In this document: positions 1 through 9,213 of the stretch, one piece after another
Position numbering within the stretch: the first letter of the stretch is position 1
Layout of the letters: each line of letters begins with the position of its first letter
Assembly (NCBI GenBank): GCA_020047775.1
Contig: JAIFNK010000134.1
Location: 1-27,555, forward strand
Length of the DNA stretch: 27,555 nucleotides
Reading direction: 5' to 3'
Source: Akkermansia sp.
Lineage (GTDB): Bacteria > Verrucomicrobiota > Verrucomicrobiia > Verrucomicrobiales > Akkermansiaceae
Notes under the pieces: model-generated
Seen by the model: only the letters and a program-made list of their open reading frames with translations
Told to the model about the DNA's origin: nothing
Database searches by the model: none
Made by a program: the position numbers and the translations under genes

Positions 1-1046
1 CTGCCGGTGAAGGGCGGATTGGCCATGATGATGTCATAGTCGCCCTCCTCGGTGAAGCTCTTGCTGAGGGTGTCCTGGTAATCGATGCGGGGATTGTCGA
101 TGCCGTGCATCATGAGATTCATGAGGGCGAGACGGACCATGGTGCTGTCGAAATCGAAGCCATGGAGGCTCTGCTCAAGGATGTCCTTGGTATCTTGTGT
201 GAGTTGGCCGCTGACGCTGGTGCGGATGAAGCCGTCTTCGTCCGGCTCGAACTTCTGGCTTTTCTTGGCCTTCTTCACCGCGAGTTGGGTGACGATGTAT
301 TGGTAGGCATCCAAAAGGAATCCGGCGGTGCCGCAGGCGGGATCGCAGATGCGATGGCCGAGCTGGGGATTCACGAGTTCGCTGACGAGCTTAATGATGT
401 GGCGAGGGGTGCGGAACTGGCCGTTTTTCCCGGCGCTGCTGATTTCATTAAGCAGCATTTCATACACATCGCCCTGGATGTCCTGATGCAAGTGGCCGGA
501 CTCGCGGGCATCGCGCTCGATCTCGATGAAGATGTCCTCGATGATCTGGATGGCACCTTGGAGGAGATTGGCGCTGGGGATGATGAAGACGGCATTGGCC
601 ATGTGCCGGGTGAAGGTACTGCCATCGCCGTTGAGGTCCTTGATGAAGGGAAAGACCCGCTGCTGGACGTGAGTCAGCATTTCCCCCGCCGGCATTTGCT
701 TGAAGTGGCTCCAGCGGAGGGTGGATTTATCGATGGCGAGGCGTTGCAATTCCTGCAAGCGGGCTTTCTTCTCGGCGGCAGTCTCTTTGGGCTTTTGAGT
801 TTCAAGCTCCAATGCACGAGCGCGATCCTGTGGGGCGTAGAAACTGCCGCTGAACCGCGAGATGTAGGTGTCGCCGGTAAACTCCGCGTCCTGTTGGCGC
901 TTGAGGTCGAGTTCATCGAGCTGCTTCATGAAAAGCAGATAGGTGATCTGTTCGATGGCCGATAGCGGATTGGAGATGCCACCGGACCAGAATCGGTCCC
1001 AGAGTTTGGCGATGAGGGATTTGAGCTTGGCGTTGAGTTGGAGCAT
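1..1046 (-). CDS. hsdM: Type I restriction-modification DNA methyltransferase subunit, 5' part
   Basis: This is the N-terminal 348 codons of the modification subunit of a type I restriction-modification system, which methylates adenine N6 at the host target. The helical N-terminal domain comes first. S-adenosylmethionine motif I (DPACGTAGF) lies near residue 234, and the catalytic NPPF motif is cut close to the window edge, near residue 343. The ATG at 1046-1044 follows the hsdR stop after one base (TGACATG), so the two are translated from one transcript. The C-terminus, and any hsdS specificity gene, would lie to the left of the window. Seen: both motifs and the spacing. Known: NPPF is the N6-adenine methylase signature. 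Confidence 0.95.
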   Translation of the reverse strand, partial: MLQLNAKLKSLIAKLWDRFWSGGISNPLSAIEQITYLLFMKQLDELDLKRQQDAEFTGDTYISRFSGSFYAPQDRARALELETQKPKETAAEKKARLQELQRLAIDKSTLRWSHFKQMPAGEMLTHVQQRVFPFIKDLNGDGSTFTRHMANAVFIIPSANLLQGAIQIIEDIFIEIERDARESGHLHQDIQGDVYEMLLNEISSAGKNGQFRTPRHIIKLVSELVNPQLGHRICDPACGTAGFLLDAYQYIVTQLAVKKAKKSQKFEPDEDGFIRTSVSGQLTQDTKDILEQSLHGFDFDSTMVRLALMNLMMHGIDNPRIDYQDTLSKSFTEEGDYDIIMANPPFTG

Positions 1047-1047
1047 G

Positions 1048-3915
1048 TCAGGAGGCGAGGCGTTCGGTTAGAGCGAGGATTTCATTGATTTCGGAGGGCG
1101 AAAAGACGCCGCGAATCCCGCTGGGATGAATGACGGTGAACGGTGATTGAATCAGGTCGCGCTTTTCAATGCCACCACGGTCGATGAGAAAATCGCGGAG
1201 CAGGCTGAGAAACTGAAGTTGGTGGCTGGTGAGCGTGGGATGCTCGGTGATGAACTGATCGATCGAGCGGGAAACAGTATCCGGGAAGCTTTCCAGAATT
1301 TCGATGCCGAGAATGTGACGGATGAAACGAAGGAACGGGGCCTTCTGGTGATGATAGACGCGGCGAAGAAGCTGGAGGGTGATGTGCGGATGCTCGTCGT
1401 GAAGTTGTGCGGCGAGAGTGTCGGCTTCTTCCGCGGTCACCGACTGGCCGTCGCGGATTTTCTGGAGGATGGGATTGCTGGCGGTGAGTTCATTGACCTT
1501 CCGCTCCACCAACTGCCGATACTGTGCAATGCTGAGGGATTCATGTTCGGGGCCGAATTCGACGTATTCCTTCGACTTCAGGATGTCGGCGAAATTGAAC
1601 TTCGCGGTGCCGGGACCTGGCGGGCGGGTGTCCCGATAATGCATGAGCGGTGAGAGGCGCGCTGTGAGGTGGTCAAAGGCCAGATCCGTCATGGTGGCCC
1701 AGAAGTGAAGGCTCTGCGCCTTCTGAATCAGCCCTGCTTCCTGCGCGACAACATTCACGGACAGGGGTAGCTCGCTGATCTGGGCGGTGAGGTTTTGGGT
1801 GAGGGCTGCGTATTTCTCCTTCTCTCCTTTGAGTTGGGCGAGGGAAGCTTCGAGAACATCCTTTTCGAAGCGCATGGCTTTGAAATCGGCCTGTGAAACG
1901 ACGCGGAAAAGCGGCTGGATGACATGCCGGAGAAAGGCCAGTCCATCGGCTGTGAGGGGCTGCCAGAAGGAATCATTATCGCAGCGGGCAAGATCGGCGC
2001 GAGACTCCATGATGGCGACGGATTTGGCGGGCAAGGCCGCAATCTGTGCGCGGAGGGCCGCGATTTCCTTTTCCGCGATGGTGGGATGGCCAAGGACCTG
2101 GGCAGCTTCGATTTTGTCGATGCGGATGCCAACAAGACGCACGGGAAGCGGGATCTGGGGCTTGGTTTCCTTGCCCTTGGGGGTGACCTTGAAGTAATCG
2201 AAATTGTCCCAGCAGTCGATGACCTGAAAGACGTCTTTCTCCGGGCACCAGGCTTTGATTTTGTTAGTTTCCAAGAGTCGAGTGCCACGACCGATCATTT
2301 GCCAGAACTTGGTATAGGAGAAGATGGGCTTGGCGAAGACGAGGTTGACGATTTCACGCACGTCGATTCCTGTATCGAGCATGTCCACGCTGATGGCGAC
2401 GCGGGGCATGTCGCTGCGGGTGAACTGGTCGAGCAAGCCGCCTTTCCCATAAACACGGGGATCGTCGGAAACCATGACCTTGGCCAACTCGCCTTTGTAT
2501 TCTGGATAGAGGGAGTCGAAGATCCGCTCGATGCGGCGGGCATGTGCGATGGAGATGCAGAAGAAGATGGTCTTGCCGGGCAGGACGCCGTTGGGATCTT
2601 TGATGGATTCCTCCATGAACTCCTTCACGATGAGGGTCTTGCCGGGCAGGACGCCGTTGGGATCTTTGATGGATTCCTCCATGAACTCCTTCACGATGAG
2701 GGCATTCGTGGCATGATTGGTTACGGTCTTTTCGAGTTCGGTGCCTTCGAAGACGATCTCCTCGATGTCTTTGCCTTCGAGGATGAGTTTTTTCTGATCT
2801 TCCAGGCTGATCGTGCGTTTGCTGATGCCTTCGTCCTGAAACTTGGTTTTGATTTTCAGGACGCGGAAGTCACAGAGATAGGGCGGGACGTGATTGATGG
2901 CCTCGTCATAAGAGTAGGCGAAGCTGGGAAGACCGTCCTCGCAGTTGAAGACGGCGAAGGTATTGTGATCGATGACGTCGCGAGGCGTGGCGGTGAGGCC
3001 GAGTTTGATGGCGTGGAAGTAGTCGAGGACCTCACCGTAAGTGTTATAAATGGAGCGGTGGCTCTCATCGATGACAACGAGGTCAAAGAAGTGGGGAGAT
3101 AGGGAATTGGCCTCATCACGGACAATGTTGAGCATCGTCGGATACGTTGCGACATAGATGCGGCGGTCGGTAGTGATGGTTTTTTCACCGGGCTCAGGCC
3201 AGCGGGGTTCGTCAGAAATGTGTTCCTTGAATGCGTCGAGCGCTTGGTTGCGAAGGGCGATGCGATCCACGAGGAAAAGAGTCCGCTGTATGAAGCCAGC
3301 ACGCATCAGGGCATCAACCAATGCGATACAAGTCCGGGTTTTTCCAGTGCCGGTGGCCATGACGAGCAGAAACTGCCTGCGATTCTGGGCAATGCCCTCC
3401 ATGACGGAACGGATGGCCTGAAGCTGATAGTCGCGTCCGGCGATGGCGGTGTTGATCAGCTCGCTGGTGAGAGGTTTTTTGTGCTTCCTGATGTGTAGGA
3501 GGCGTTCCAGATCCTGGCGGGTGGGAAAACCGTGAACTCGTTGCGGTGGCGCTTCACCGAGGTTCCAGAAAAAGATATCGTGGCCGTTGGTGTAGAAACA
3601 GAAGGGTAGTTCGCCGCCCTGCTCAATCTGAATATTGAGGCAGTATTGCTTCGCTTGCTCTCGACCGATTTCGGCGTCTTTGGATGATCTCTTGGCTTCG
3701 ACGATGGCGAGAGGTTTGCCATTCTTGCCGAGGAGAGCGTAGTCGCTGAATTCGCGTTGTGAGCCGTATGGAACGGGATCCTCTCGGAGGCCTGAGCAGG
3801 AACCCGGAGCGAGAACAAACTCTTCAATGACTTGAGTCCGATCCGAAACATTCCAACCCGCGTCTTTAAGACGAAGATCAATGATTGCTTTTCGGGTATG
3901 GGACTCGGTGGACAC
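1048..3915 (-). CDS. hsdR: Type I restriction endonuclease subunit R
   Basis: This 955-residue motor and nuclease subunit cleaves DNA lacking the cognate methylation after ATP-driven translocation. A PD-(D/E)XK nuclease domain is at the N-terminus (D58, then VEAK at 72-75). The SF2 helicase follows: Walker A MATGTGKT at 186-193, DESH at 283-286, LTATP at 307-311 and IGRGTR at 541-546. The start is GTG at 3915; the protein then begins MSTESHTRKAIID, as is usual for the family. Residues 406-427 are repeated exactly at 428-449 by a 66-bp tandem duplication just before the second RecA lobe. This keeps the frame but adds 22 residues between the lobes, so activity is uncertain. Gene order is R then M. 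Confidence 0.95.
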   Translation of the reverse strand: MSTESHTRKAIIDLRLKDAGWNVSDRTQVIEEFVLAPGSCSGLREDPVPYGSQREFSDYALLGKNGKPLAIVEAKRSSKDAEIGREQAKQYCLNIQIEQGGELPFCFYTNGHDIFFWNLGEAPPQRVHGFPTRQDLERLLHIRKHKKPLTSELINTAIAGRDYQLQAIRSVMEGIAQNRRQFLLVMATGTGKTRTCIALVDALMRAGFIQRTLFLVDRIALRNQALDAFKEHISDEPRWPEPGEKTITTDRRIYVATYPTMLNIVRDEANSLSPHFFDLVVIDESHRSIYNTYGEVLDYFHAIKLGLTATPRDVIDHNTFAVFNCEDGLPSFAYSYDEAINHVPPYLCDFRVLKIKTKFQDEGISKRTISLEDQKKLILEGKDIEEIVFEGTELEKTVTNHATNALIVKEFMEESIKDPNGVLPGKTLIVKEFMEESIKDPNGVLPGKTIFFCISIAHARRIERIFDSLYPEYKGELAKVMVSDDPRVYGKGGLLDQFTRSDMPRVAISVDMLDTGIDVREIVNLVFAKPIFSYTKFWQMIGRGTRLLETNKIKAWCPEKDVFQVIDCWDNFDYFKVTPKGKETKPQIPLPVRLVGIRIDKIEAAQVLGHPTIAEKEIAALRAQIAALPAKSVAIMESRADLARCDNDSFWQPLTADGLAFLRHVIQPLFRVVSQADFKAMRFEKDVLEASLAQLKGEKEKYAALTQNLTAQISELPLSVNVVAQEAGLIQKAQSLHFWATMTDLAFDHLTARLSPLMHYRDTRPPGPGTAKFNFADILKSKEYVEFGPEHESLSIAQYRQLVERKVNELTASNPILQKIRDGQSVTAEEADTLAAQLHDEHPHITLQLLRRVYHHQKAPFLRFIRHILGIEILESFPDTVSRSIDQFITEHPTLTSHQLQFLSLLRDFLIDRGGIEKRDLIQSPFTVIHPSGIRGVFSPSEINEILALTERLAS
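2569..2700. repeat. Exact 66-bp tandem duplication inside hsdR
   Basis: Two identical 66-bp copies (2569-2634 and 2635-2700) lie head to tail, and two further matching bases follow the second copy. The unit encodes a 22-residue segment beginning LIVKEFMEES and ending VLPGKT. Identity is perfect, so the duplication is very recent or an assembly product. Confidence 0.95.
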
Positions 3916-3943
3916 GTTAGGAGGTCAGTACAAAAAAAATGTT

Positions 3944-4444
3944 TTACGGGAGGTGTGGGACATCTGTGAAGAGGGAAGAACTTGGCAGAATGCGCGCATC
4001 GTCTGATTGGCTGCATTCGACTGCCTCGCCTGCATACCAGAGGCGGTCCTCGGCCGTTTTGAGTTTGTTGAGAAGGATCGTGTGATGGTACGAAGGCAAT
4101 TGTGCAAGGGCTGCTTGCACAATTGGATTTCCGCCCATTTGTGCAACCGCCGGTTGCACAAATACCCCGCTGGGCCAGGCTTCGGCGAGGGATGGGGTTT
4201 CTTGCACAAGCCGTGCAAGAATTCGAGACTCTGATGTCCCTGCGCCGGGCGATTCCCATTCTGCCGCAGGCTGTGACAGGATTCGGGCCGGGTTCACCCA
4301 TTCGGGAATGCGTAAAAATCTCCCGAAATCCACGTCCTGGCCTGCCCATCCCGACCGAATCAAGCGCCGAATACCAATCAACCAGCCGGCCCGGCCGAGC
4401 TGGATGTCGATTTTTTCCTGACGGGTTCGTTGCTCTGGTTTCAT
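3944..4444 (-). pseudogene. Chimeric remnant: HsdR-like N-terminus joined to a DUF1016 (YhcG) fragment
   Basis: The ORF encodes 166 residues from the ATG at 4444. Its first 24 residues (TRQEKIDIQLGRAGW) resemble the N-terminus of HsdR-type restriction subunits; compare TRKAIIDLRLKDAGW in the neighbouring hsdR. From about residue 72 it resembles the N-terminal domain of DUF1016 PDDEXK nucleases, ending in the typical LLNKLKTAEDRLWYA block. The remaining DUF1016 nuclease domain is absent, replaced by an unrelated tail. I infer a deletion fusion of two genes of a former restriction locus. DUF1016 genes often accompany hsd genes. It could still be translated as a short protein. Three strong palindromes lie in the DUF1016 part. 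Confidence 0.55.
4097..4221. repeat. Three palindromes with shared GTGCAA/TTGCAC cores
   Basis: Perfect inverted repeats lie at 4097-4125 (12-bp arms, 5-base loop), 4137-4163 (12-bp arms, 3-base loop) and 4199-4221 (9-bp arms, 5-base loop). All share GTGCAA or its complement near the loop but differ in outer arms. In the overlapping minus-strand frame the first two encode the related peptides VQAALAQ and VQPAVAQ. Confidence 0.85.
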
Positions 4445-4617
4445 GGAAAAATCGCGGCATCTCAAAAATACCGCATGGCATGGCCAGTCAATAGATTGCG
4501 GCACGGACATACCACCGTAAATCGAACGAATAGGGAATATTTCAGGACTTTCCCGGCATGGAATCCAGCTCGGCTGGGGCGTGGTCAAGCGACCGTCATG
4601 TCCCTTCGTTCCCTGAT

Positions 4618-6873
4618 TCAGTGGATTGAGGCCACCCACTCGCCGACCACCACCATTTCCGGACCTTCGTGGGAGGCGACGGGGATGGGGGCGTAGTCCG
4701 GGTTCAAGGGGAGAAGTTCGATGCAGTCGTGCTGCCAGGCGTCTTCGGAGAAGGTTTTGGCGGAGTGGTATTTTTTTACGGTGAAACGGCCGCCGTTTTC
4801 CGGGTCGCCCATGGAATTGAACTGGACGAGGACGATGCGACCCTCGCGGGAGCCATGCGGGCAGGGGCGGAAGAGGTTCCAGGAGCCGTCCTTGATCTTG
4901 GGCTCCATCGAGTGGCCGCAGACGCGGGCGATGAACATGCCGGGTTTGATCGCCGCCCCGGCGGCCTCGGCCCAGCCGATTTCCTCGGGTGCGGTTTCCG
5001 GTCCCCACAGGCCAGCGGCGGCTTCGAGGCTGAACACGGGAACGAGGCGGGTGAATTTATCCTTGGCGGCGGGTGCCTCGACAAAGCCCGGGAGGTTGCG
5101 GTTTTTGCGCTCCTCGGTATCAGGGCTGGCGTCCACAACTCGCAAGGGGGTGGCGACGGCGACGGGTTCGACGGACCAACCTGTTTCGGATTTGGTGAAG
5201 GCAACCTGGTAGTTGGTGCCGGGAGTGCCGGCGTTCTCACCAAACCAGCCACGGAGGAGTGGGAGAATCTGGTTTTCCTCGCTGCCGAGCGGAAAAGCGA
5301 CGTTGCAGGCGATCTTGACGAACTTGAACACCCACTGGCTGCCATCGGGAAGAGTGGCGGTCGTCGGGCCGATGGGGCGGCCGGGCAGTTCCTCGACGGT
5401 GGGGAGCCGCAGGATGGGTTTGCCGCCGGAATGGCTGACCTTGGCGACGAAGCGGCCTGCGGTGAGTTCGGCGGGTTTCTCGATGCGGGTTTTCGCATAA
5501 TGGGCAAGACGGTAGTCCACCAGCTCGGCGGTCATGGCTTCGAAGCCGGGCCGGAGATTTTCCGGGCACGGGAAGGCGGCGATGAAATGGTCGCCCTCGC
5601 GCTTGAACCAATGCCGTCCGGCCTGCTCGTCCATCCAGCGGGACAGCGGCCATTCCAGCCACCATGCGGCCCATGCTTGGATCGGTGCCTTGGCGGGATC
5701 GGGAAATTGCTGGGTGGGCGGCAGGTCGTGGCGGAGCGTCGGGTGGGAAAGGAGGAACTCACGGCAGGCGGCGGCGAGTTTTTCGATTTCCATGCCGCCC
5801 CACAGCGCATCGCGATCCAGTAGCACGCGCAGGACGACCATTTTGTAGGATTTGTTGAGGCTGGTGCCTTCCAGCATCGCGAGCCATGATTGGAAGGACT
5901 CGAAGATCAGCCGCTCGTCGGCAGTTAGATCGTCCTGTTCGGAAACGAAGCCGAACCATGAGCCGAAGCGGGCTGCGAGGGTGCGGGGCAAGTAGCCGTG
6001 GTGGAACAGCTCGCTGGGCGAGGGTCGGCGGCCGAGTTCGTCGCGCATGCTGCGGTAGGCTTCGACGACGGCGGAGCCGGTGTTAGGCACGAGGCGCAAC
6101 ATCAGTTCCTTGGCCTCGAATTCGAGGTCGAGCAGGCAGCCTTCGGGTAGATCCGGAGTTCCGCCTTTGAGGAAATTTTTCAGGTCCGTCCAAGTCGCGG
6201 ATTTGTTGCCGAGCGAAAGCAGGTGGGTGAGGCGGCTGGCAAAGACGCGGTGATTCCCGACGAAGTCGATGACTTTCAGCCGCAGCTTATTTTCCGCGGC
6301 GCGGAGGCCCCGGCCGAGTTGTTGGAGGAAGATGACTTTGGATTCGGTGGGGCGCAGCATGACTACGCGGTCCACATCCGGGACGTCGAGGCCTTCGTTG
6401 AAGAGATCGACCACGCAGAGGGTCTGGAGTTTGCCGTCGATGAAATCGGTTAGACTGTCGCTGCGCGGATCGCCACCGGAGCCGGAGAACACGGCGGCGG
6501 CGCGGACTTTGCGGCGTCGGAGCCAGTCGCGGGTGTAAAGCGCGTGGCGGCGGGAGCAGCAGAAGACGAGCGTGCGGGCATCGGGATCGACCTGCCATGC
6601 CGTCCACAGGCGTTCCATCCGCTCGCTGTTTTCGAGTTTTTCCTCAAGCACGGTGGAATCGAAGCGGCCGTTGCGCCACGGGATTTGCTCGAAGTCCACA
6701 TCGTCCTTGAGCCCCAGATAGTGGAAGGGAACCAGCGAGCCTTCTGCGATCCCGTCGCCGACGGTGGCCTGCCATGCCAGCACGTCATCGAAGAGCGATG
6801 CCACGTCCACGCCGTCGGTGCGCTCAGGTGTGGCGGTGAGACCGAGGGTGAAGGTGGCATTCAGCCGGGCCAT
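4618..6873 (-). pseudogene. C-terminal part of a split HIT-HKD-helicase-S24 protein
   Basis: This 751-codon frame starts inside the helicase. The same frame is open upstream to about 6950 and there encodes the Walker B box (VIDEVHHAQAPSYRR), so the ATG at 6873 is only an internal methionine. It holds motif III (GLTATPERTDG), the second RecA lobe (TLVFCCSR, DLFNEGLDVPDVD, QQLGRGLR), a middle region of unclear fold, and a C-terminal S24/LexA-like peptidase with the GHSMEP serine (S655) and lysine in FTVKKYH (K700). The Walker A half lies in the upstream frame, and about 55-60 residues between motifs I and II are missing by comparison with other SF2 enzymes. The helicase should be inactive; the peptidase could still be made. 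Confidence 0.85.
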
Positions 6874-6953
6874 GACGCGCCGGTAGCTGGGGGCCTGGGC
6901 GTGATGGACTTCGTCGATGACGGCGTAGTCGAAGTGCTGACTATCCAGAGCTG

Positions 6954-8216
6954 TTAGCCCCTCGGGACGCGGGGCGGGCGGTTGAGTGATTTACCTACGG
7001 CCAGAACATCGAAGGCAGCGAGCCAGGTTTTTCCGAGGCCGGTGGCAACAGCAACGAGAGCCCGCCTGTAGGCATTCGCCCGGATTTGATCGAGCGATTC
7101 CAAGGCTCCGCTCTGCCAGGGACGCGGCAGGTAGAGGATCGCGGGCAATTCGATGGACTCCGGCGGGATGAATTTGCGGTGCGCCTCTTTGGCATGCTCG
7201 GCGTAACGGGAAACGACCGAGTCGTCGAGCGGAGTGGCTTGCTGCCAGAGATCGGTGAAGGCAGTGGCTAGCGCTAAATCGATAGGCTCGGAGCCGGTGG
7301 TCTGGCCTATCAGGTTCCACTCGACGCCGGTTTCCAGCGCTGCTTTGGAGAGATTGCTGCTACCGACAACAAGCAGCCCACCGGAGGAATCGACGATGCG
7401 CCATGCCTTGGGGTGGAAGGAATCCGGCTTGGACGGGAGTTTCGAGATTTCGGCCAAGCGGACTTCAAGCGAGCTGTTTCCCCCGATGTCATCGGCCAGC
7501 GACATCCACCCCACCAAACGCCGCAACGCCTCAGCCGAAGTGATGTAAAGATAATCGCCGACAAGAATCCGGATGCGTGCCTCGGCCCGGAGTGCGGCGA
7601 AGATAGATTGTTGGATGAGGTCGAGGCCGGAGGGCTGGATGAACGAAGCGAGAAGATCCACCTCAACGGCTGAGGAAACGCGCTGGCCAATACTTTTCCA
7701 CAACGGCGAGTGCGGCTTGCCGGTGGTGAGGGTGAGTGCCGGGGGATTACCGGATTTCGTGCTCTTGCCCGTGAGGTAGTTTCCCTTGTCCGGGATGACA
7801 TGTCGGACGCCGCCGCGTGGGTCGGGCATGTCGCCGTGATAACGCGGGATCACATGGATGTGAACATGCGGCACGGTTTGGCCGGAAGCGGCACCGGAGT
7901 TGAAGCCGACGTTGTAGCCATCGGGCTTCGGGGAAAGCTGGAGGTCGAGCAAGCGCTTGGATTCTTTTACCAATGCCATCAGCGCAGCCTGCTCCTCGTC
8001 CGAAGCATCGAACCACGTTTCCACGATGCGGCGGGGGGGGATGAGTACATGTCCCGGCGACACGGGAAATCCATCGAAGATCGCAAAAGCCAGATCGTTT
8101 GAGCAAAGCCATTCGCTCACCGGAACGGCGAGGAATGGTGACTCAAACTGGATCATGTGTTTATGAGAGAAAATTGGGGTTGGCTGAGCAATGAAAAGCG
8201 GCTGAGGAATCGTCAT
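6954..8216 (-). pseudogene. N-terminal part of the split HIT-HKD-helicase-S24 protein
   Basis: The frame has 420 codons. A HIT nucleotide-hydrolase/transferase domain occupies residues 21-150, with histidines 117, 119 and 121 in HVHIHV. An HKD phospholipase D-like nuclease domain follows at about 185-335, with H268 and K270 in FHPKAW, D276, and GSSNLSKAAL. The start of an SF2 helicase comes last, with Walker A ATGLGKT at 391-397. It then ends abruptly at PPRVPRG and TAA, just where motif Ia should begin. The ATG at 8216 overlaps the stop of the preceding 33-codon ORF (ATGA). ATG 8156 (MIQFESPFLAVP) fits the usual HIT start and is an alternative. Together with the 4618-6873 frame this was one gene of roughly 1,250 codons, inferred to act in phage or DNA defence. 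Confidence 0.85.
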
Positions 8217-8314
8217 CTGCGGCTACGCTTCCAGCCCTTGCGGTCGAAAAGCGATAGCTTGGACCACGCGGGGTTGGACTTCGGTGATCCCAAAGCTTGA
8301 GGGGAAGCGGTCAT
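8213..8314 (-). CDS. 33-residue basic small ORF coupled to both neighbours
   Basis: The ORF runs from ATG 8314 to TGA 8213. Its start overlaps the stop of the nucleotidyltransferase gene by ATGA, and its stop overlaps the ATG at 8216 of the HIT-HKD-helicase gene by ATGA. The product starts MTASPQALG and ends in a basic tail ([11 protein letters not shown]). I do not recognise a family. The double 4-base overlap argues that it is translated, or at least that ribosomes pass through it to couple the flanking genes. It could also be the decayed end of a larger gene. Confidence 0.5.
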   Translation of the reverse strand: MTASPQALGSPKSNPAWSKLSLFDRKGWKRSRR

Positions 8315-9213
8315 GATTTGGCGAGGGTTTCCAGATCAGTGATGACGAAGGCGAGCATCTGCTCCGCCGTCGCGCGGAGGGTTTGCTCATTCACGGGCTT
8401 GCTCGCAAGCAGGCCGCGGTTGGCGATCTCCGCTGCCTGTTGCAGATCCTGCGGACTGGCGAGAAGGGCGCGGATGCCGTCACCTGCATGAAGCGCCAGT
8501 TCCATCCACTGATGGGGGAAACGGTCCTTCAATGCCGCGAGCCAGCGCGTTGCCCATGTGTCGACGTTCGCTTCCGGGCTGAGGCGGGCGATGGCAAGGG
8601 CGCGGCCGAGGTCCTTGTTGCTGCGCTTGTCCCGGGTGCCTTCGATGAGGTCGGGCTCGATGCTGGGATGTTCCAGCAAGTTGGCGAGAGCCATCATGAG
8701 CGGGAGCGCGCAGCGGATTCCGGATTCGCTGGCTGTGGCCTGAAACGTCGCGATGCCGGTGAAGCGGAAGCTGGGCAGCGCGTAGTAATCGCCGGAAGTC
8801 AATGGCAGGGGTGTCCAGATGCGGGTGGTTTGGTTTTCAGAAGCCGGCTCGGTGAGCAATTCGATGAACCATTCGCCTCCATGAGGCGGGTAGAGGCGCA
8901 CGGCGGGCAGTTTGTCGGGTGAGGTGTCGCTGGTGCCGGGTTTGCCAAATTCGCCCTCGGTTTTGGGCTTCCATCCTGCGGCGAGTAGTTGTTCGGCGAC
9001 GGCTCTGCCTTTTTCGACGGCGGACAAGTGCGGGGAAAGGACGCAGTCGATGTCCTTGGTGCGAACCCCGAAGTCGTCATCGCCATGAAACAGCCAGTAT
9101 GCGGTCGCGAGGCTACCGATTATAATGATATTGGAATGCACGTCCGCCGGGATGGCGGCAGCGACCTCGGCGAGCACTTTTCGCGGCGAGAGTTCTTTGG
9201 GATCGGCTTTCAT
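8311..9213 (-). CDS. AbiEii-like nucleotidyltransferase
   Basis: The 300-residue protein has the nucleotidyltransferase-fold signature: GSLATAYW (helix and turn with the GS pair, residues ~27-34) followed by TKDIDCVL carrying the DxD metal ligands (~46-53). Later strands include FIELLTEP. The start is ATG 9213, which overlaps the upstream TGA by ATGA; the frame extends further upstream, but that would run through the partner gene. Known families of this layout (AbiEii/MenT-like) are toxins of type IV toxin-antitoxin systems that transfer nucleotides to RNA targets. The assignment as toxin rests on the fold and on the partner gene, not on a close match. Confidence 0.75.
   Translation of the reverse strand: MKADPKELSPRKVLAEVAAAIPADVHSNIIIIGSLATAYWLFHGDDDFGVRTKDIDCVLSPHLSAVEKGRAVAEQLLAAGWKPKTEGEFGKPGTSDTSPDKLPAVRLYPPHGGEWFIELLTEPASENQTTRIWTPLPLTSGDYYALPSFRFTGIATFQATASESGIRCALPLMMALANLLEHPSIEPDLIEGTRDKRSNKDLGRALAIARLSPEANVDTWATRWLAALKDRFPHQWMELALHAGDGIRALLASPQDLQQAAEIANRGLLASKPVNEQTLRATAEQMLAFVITDLETLAKS

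Noticed and set aside
105..965. 286-codon plus-strand frame
   Set aside because: Antisense shadow of hsdM, whose motifs are clear on the minus strand.
1924..3102. 392-codon plus-strand frame
   Set aside because: Antisense to hsdR; it even contains the 66-bp duplication in the wrong frame, and no family features are seen.
4445..5008. Upstream extension of the DUF1016 remnant frame
   Set aside because: Overlaps the S24 gene and reads as low-complexity Arg/Pro-rich sequence; the HsdR-like start is at 4444.
4669..5823. 384-codon plus-strand frame
   Set aside because: Glycine-rich shadow of the helicase-S24 gene.
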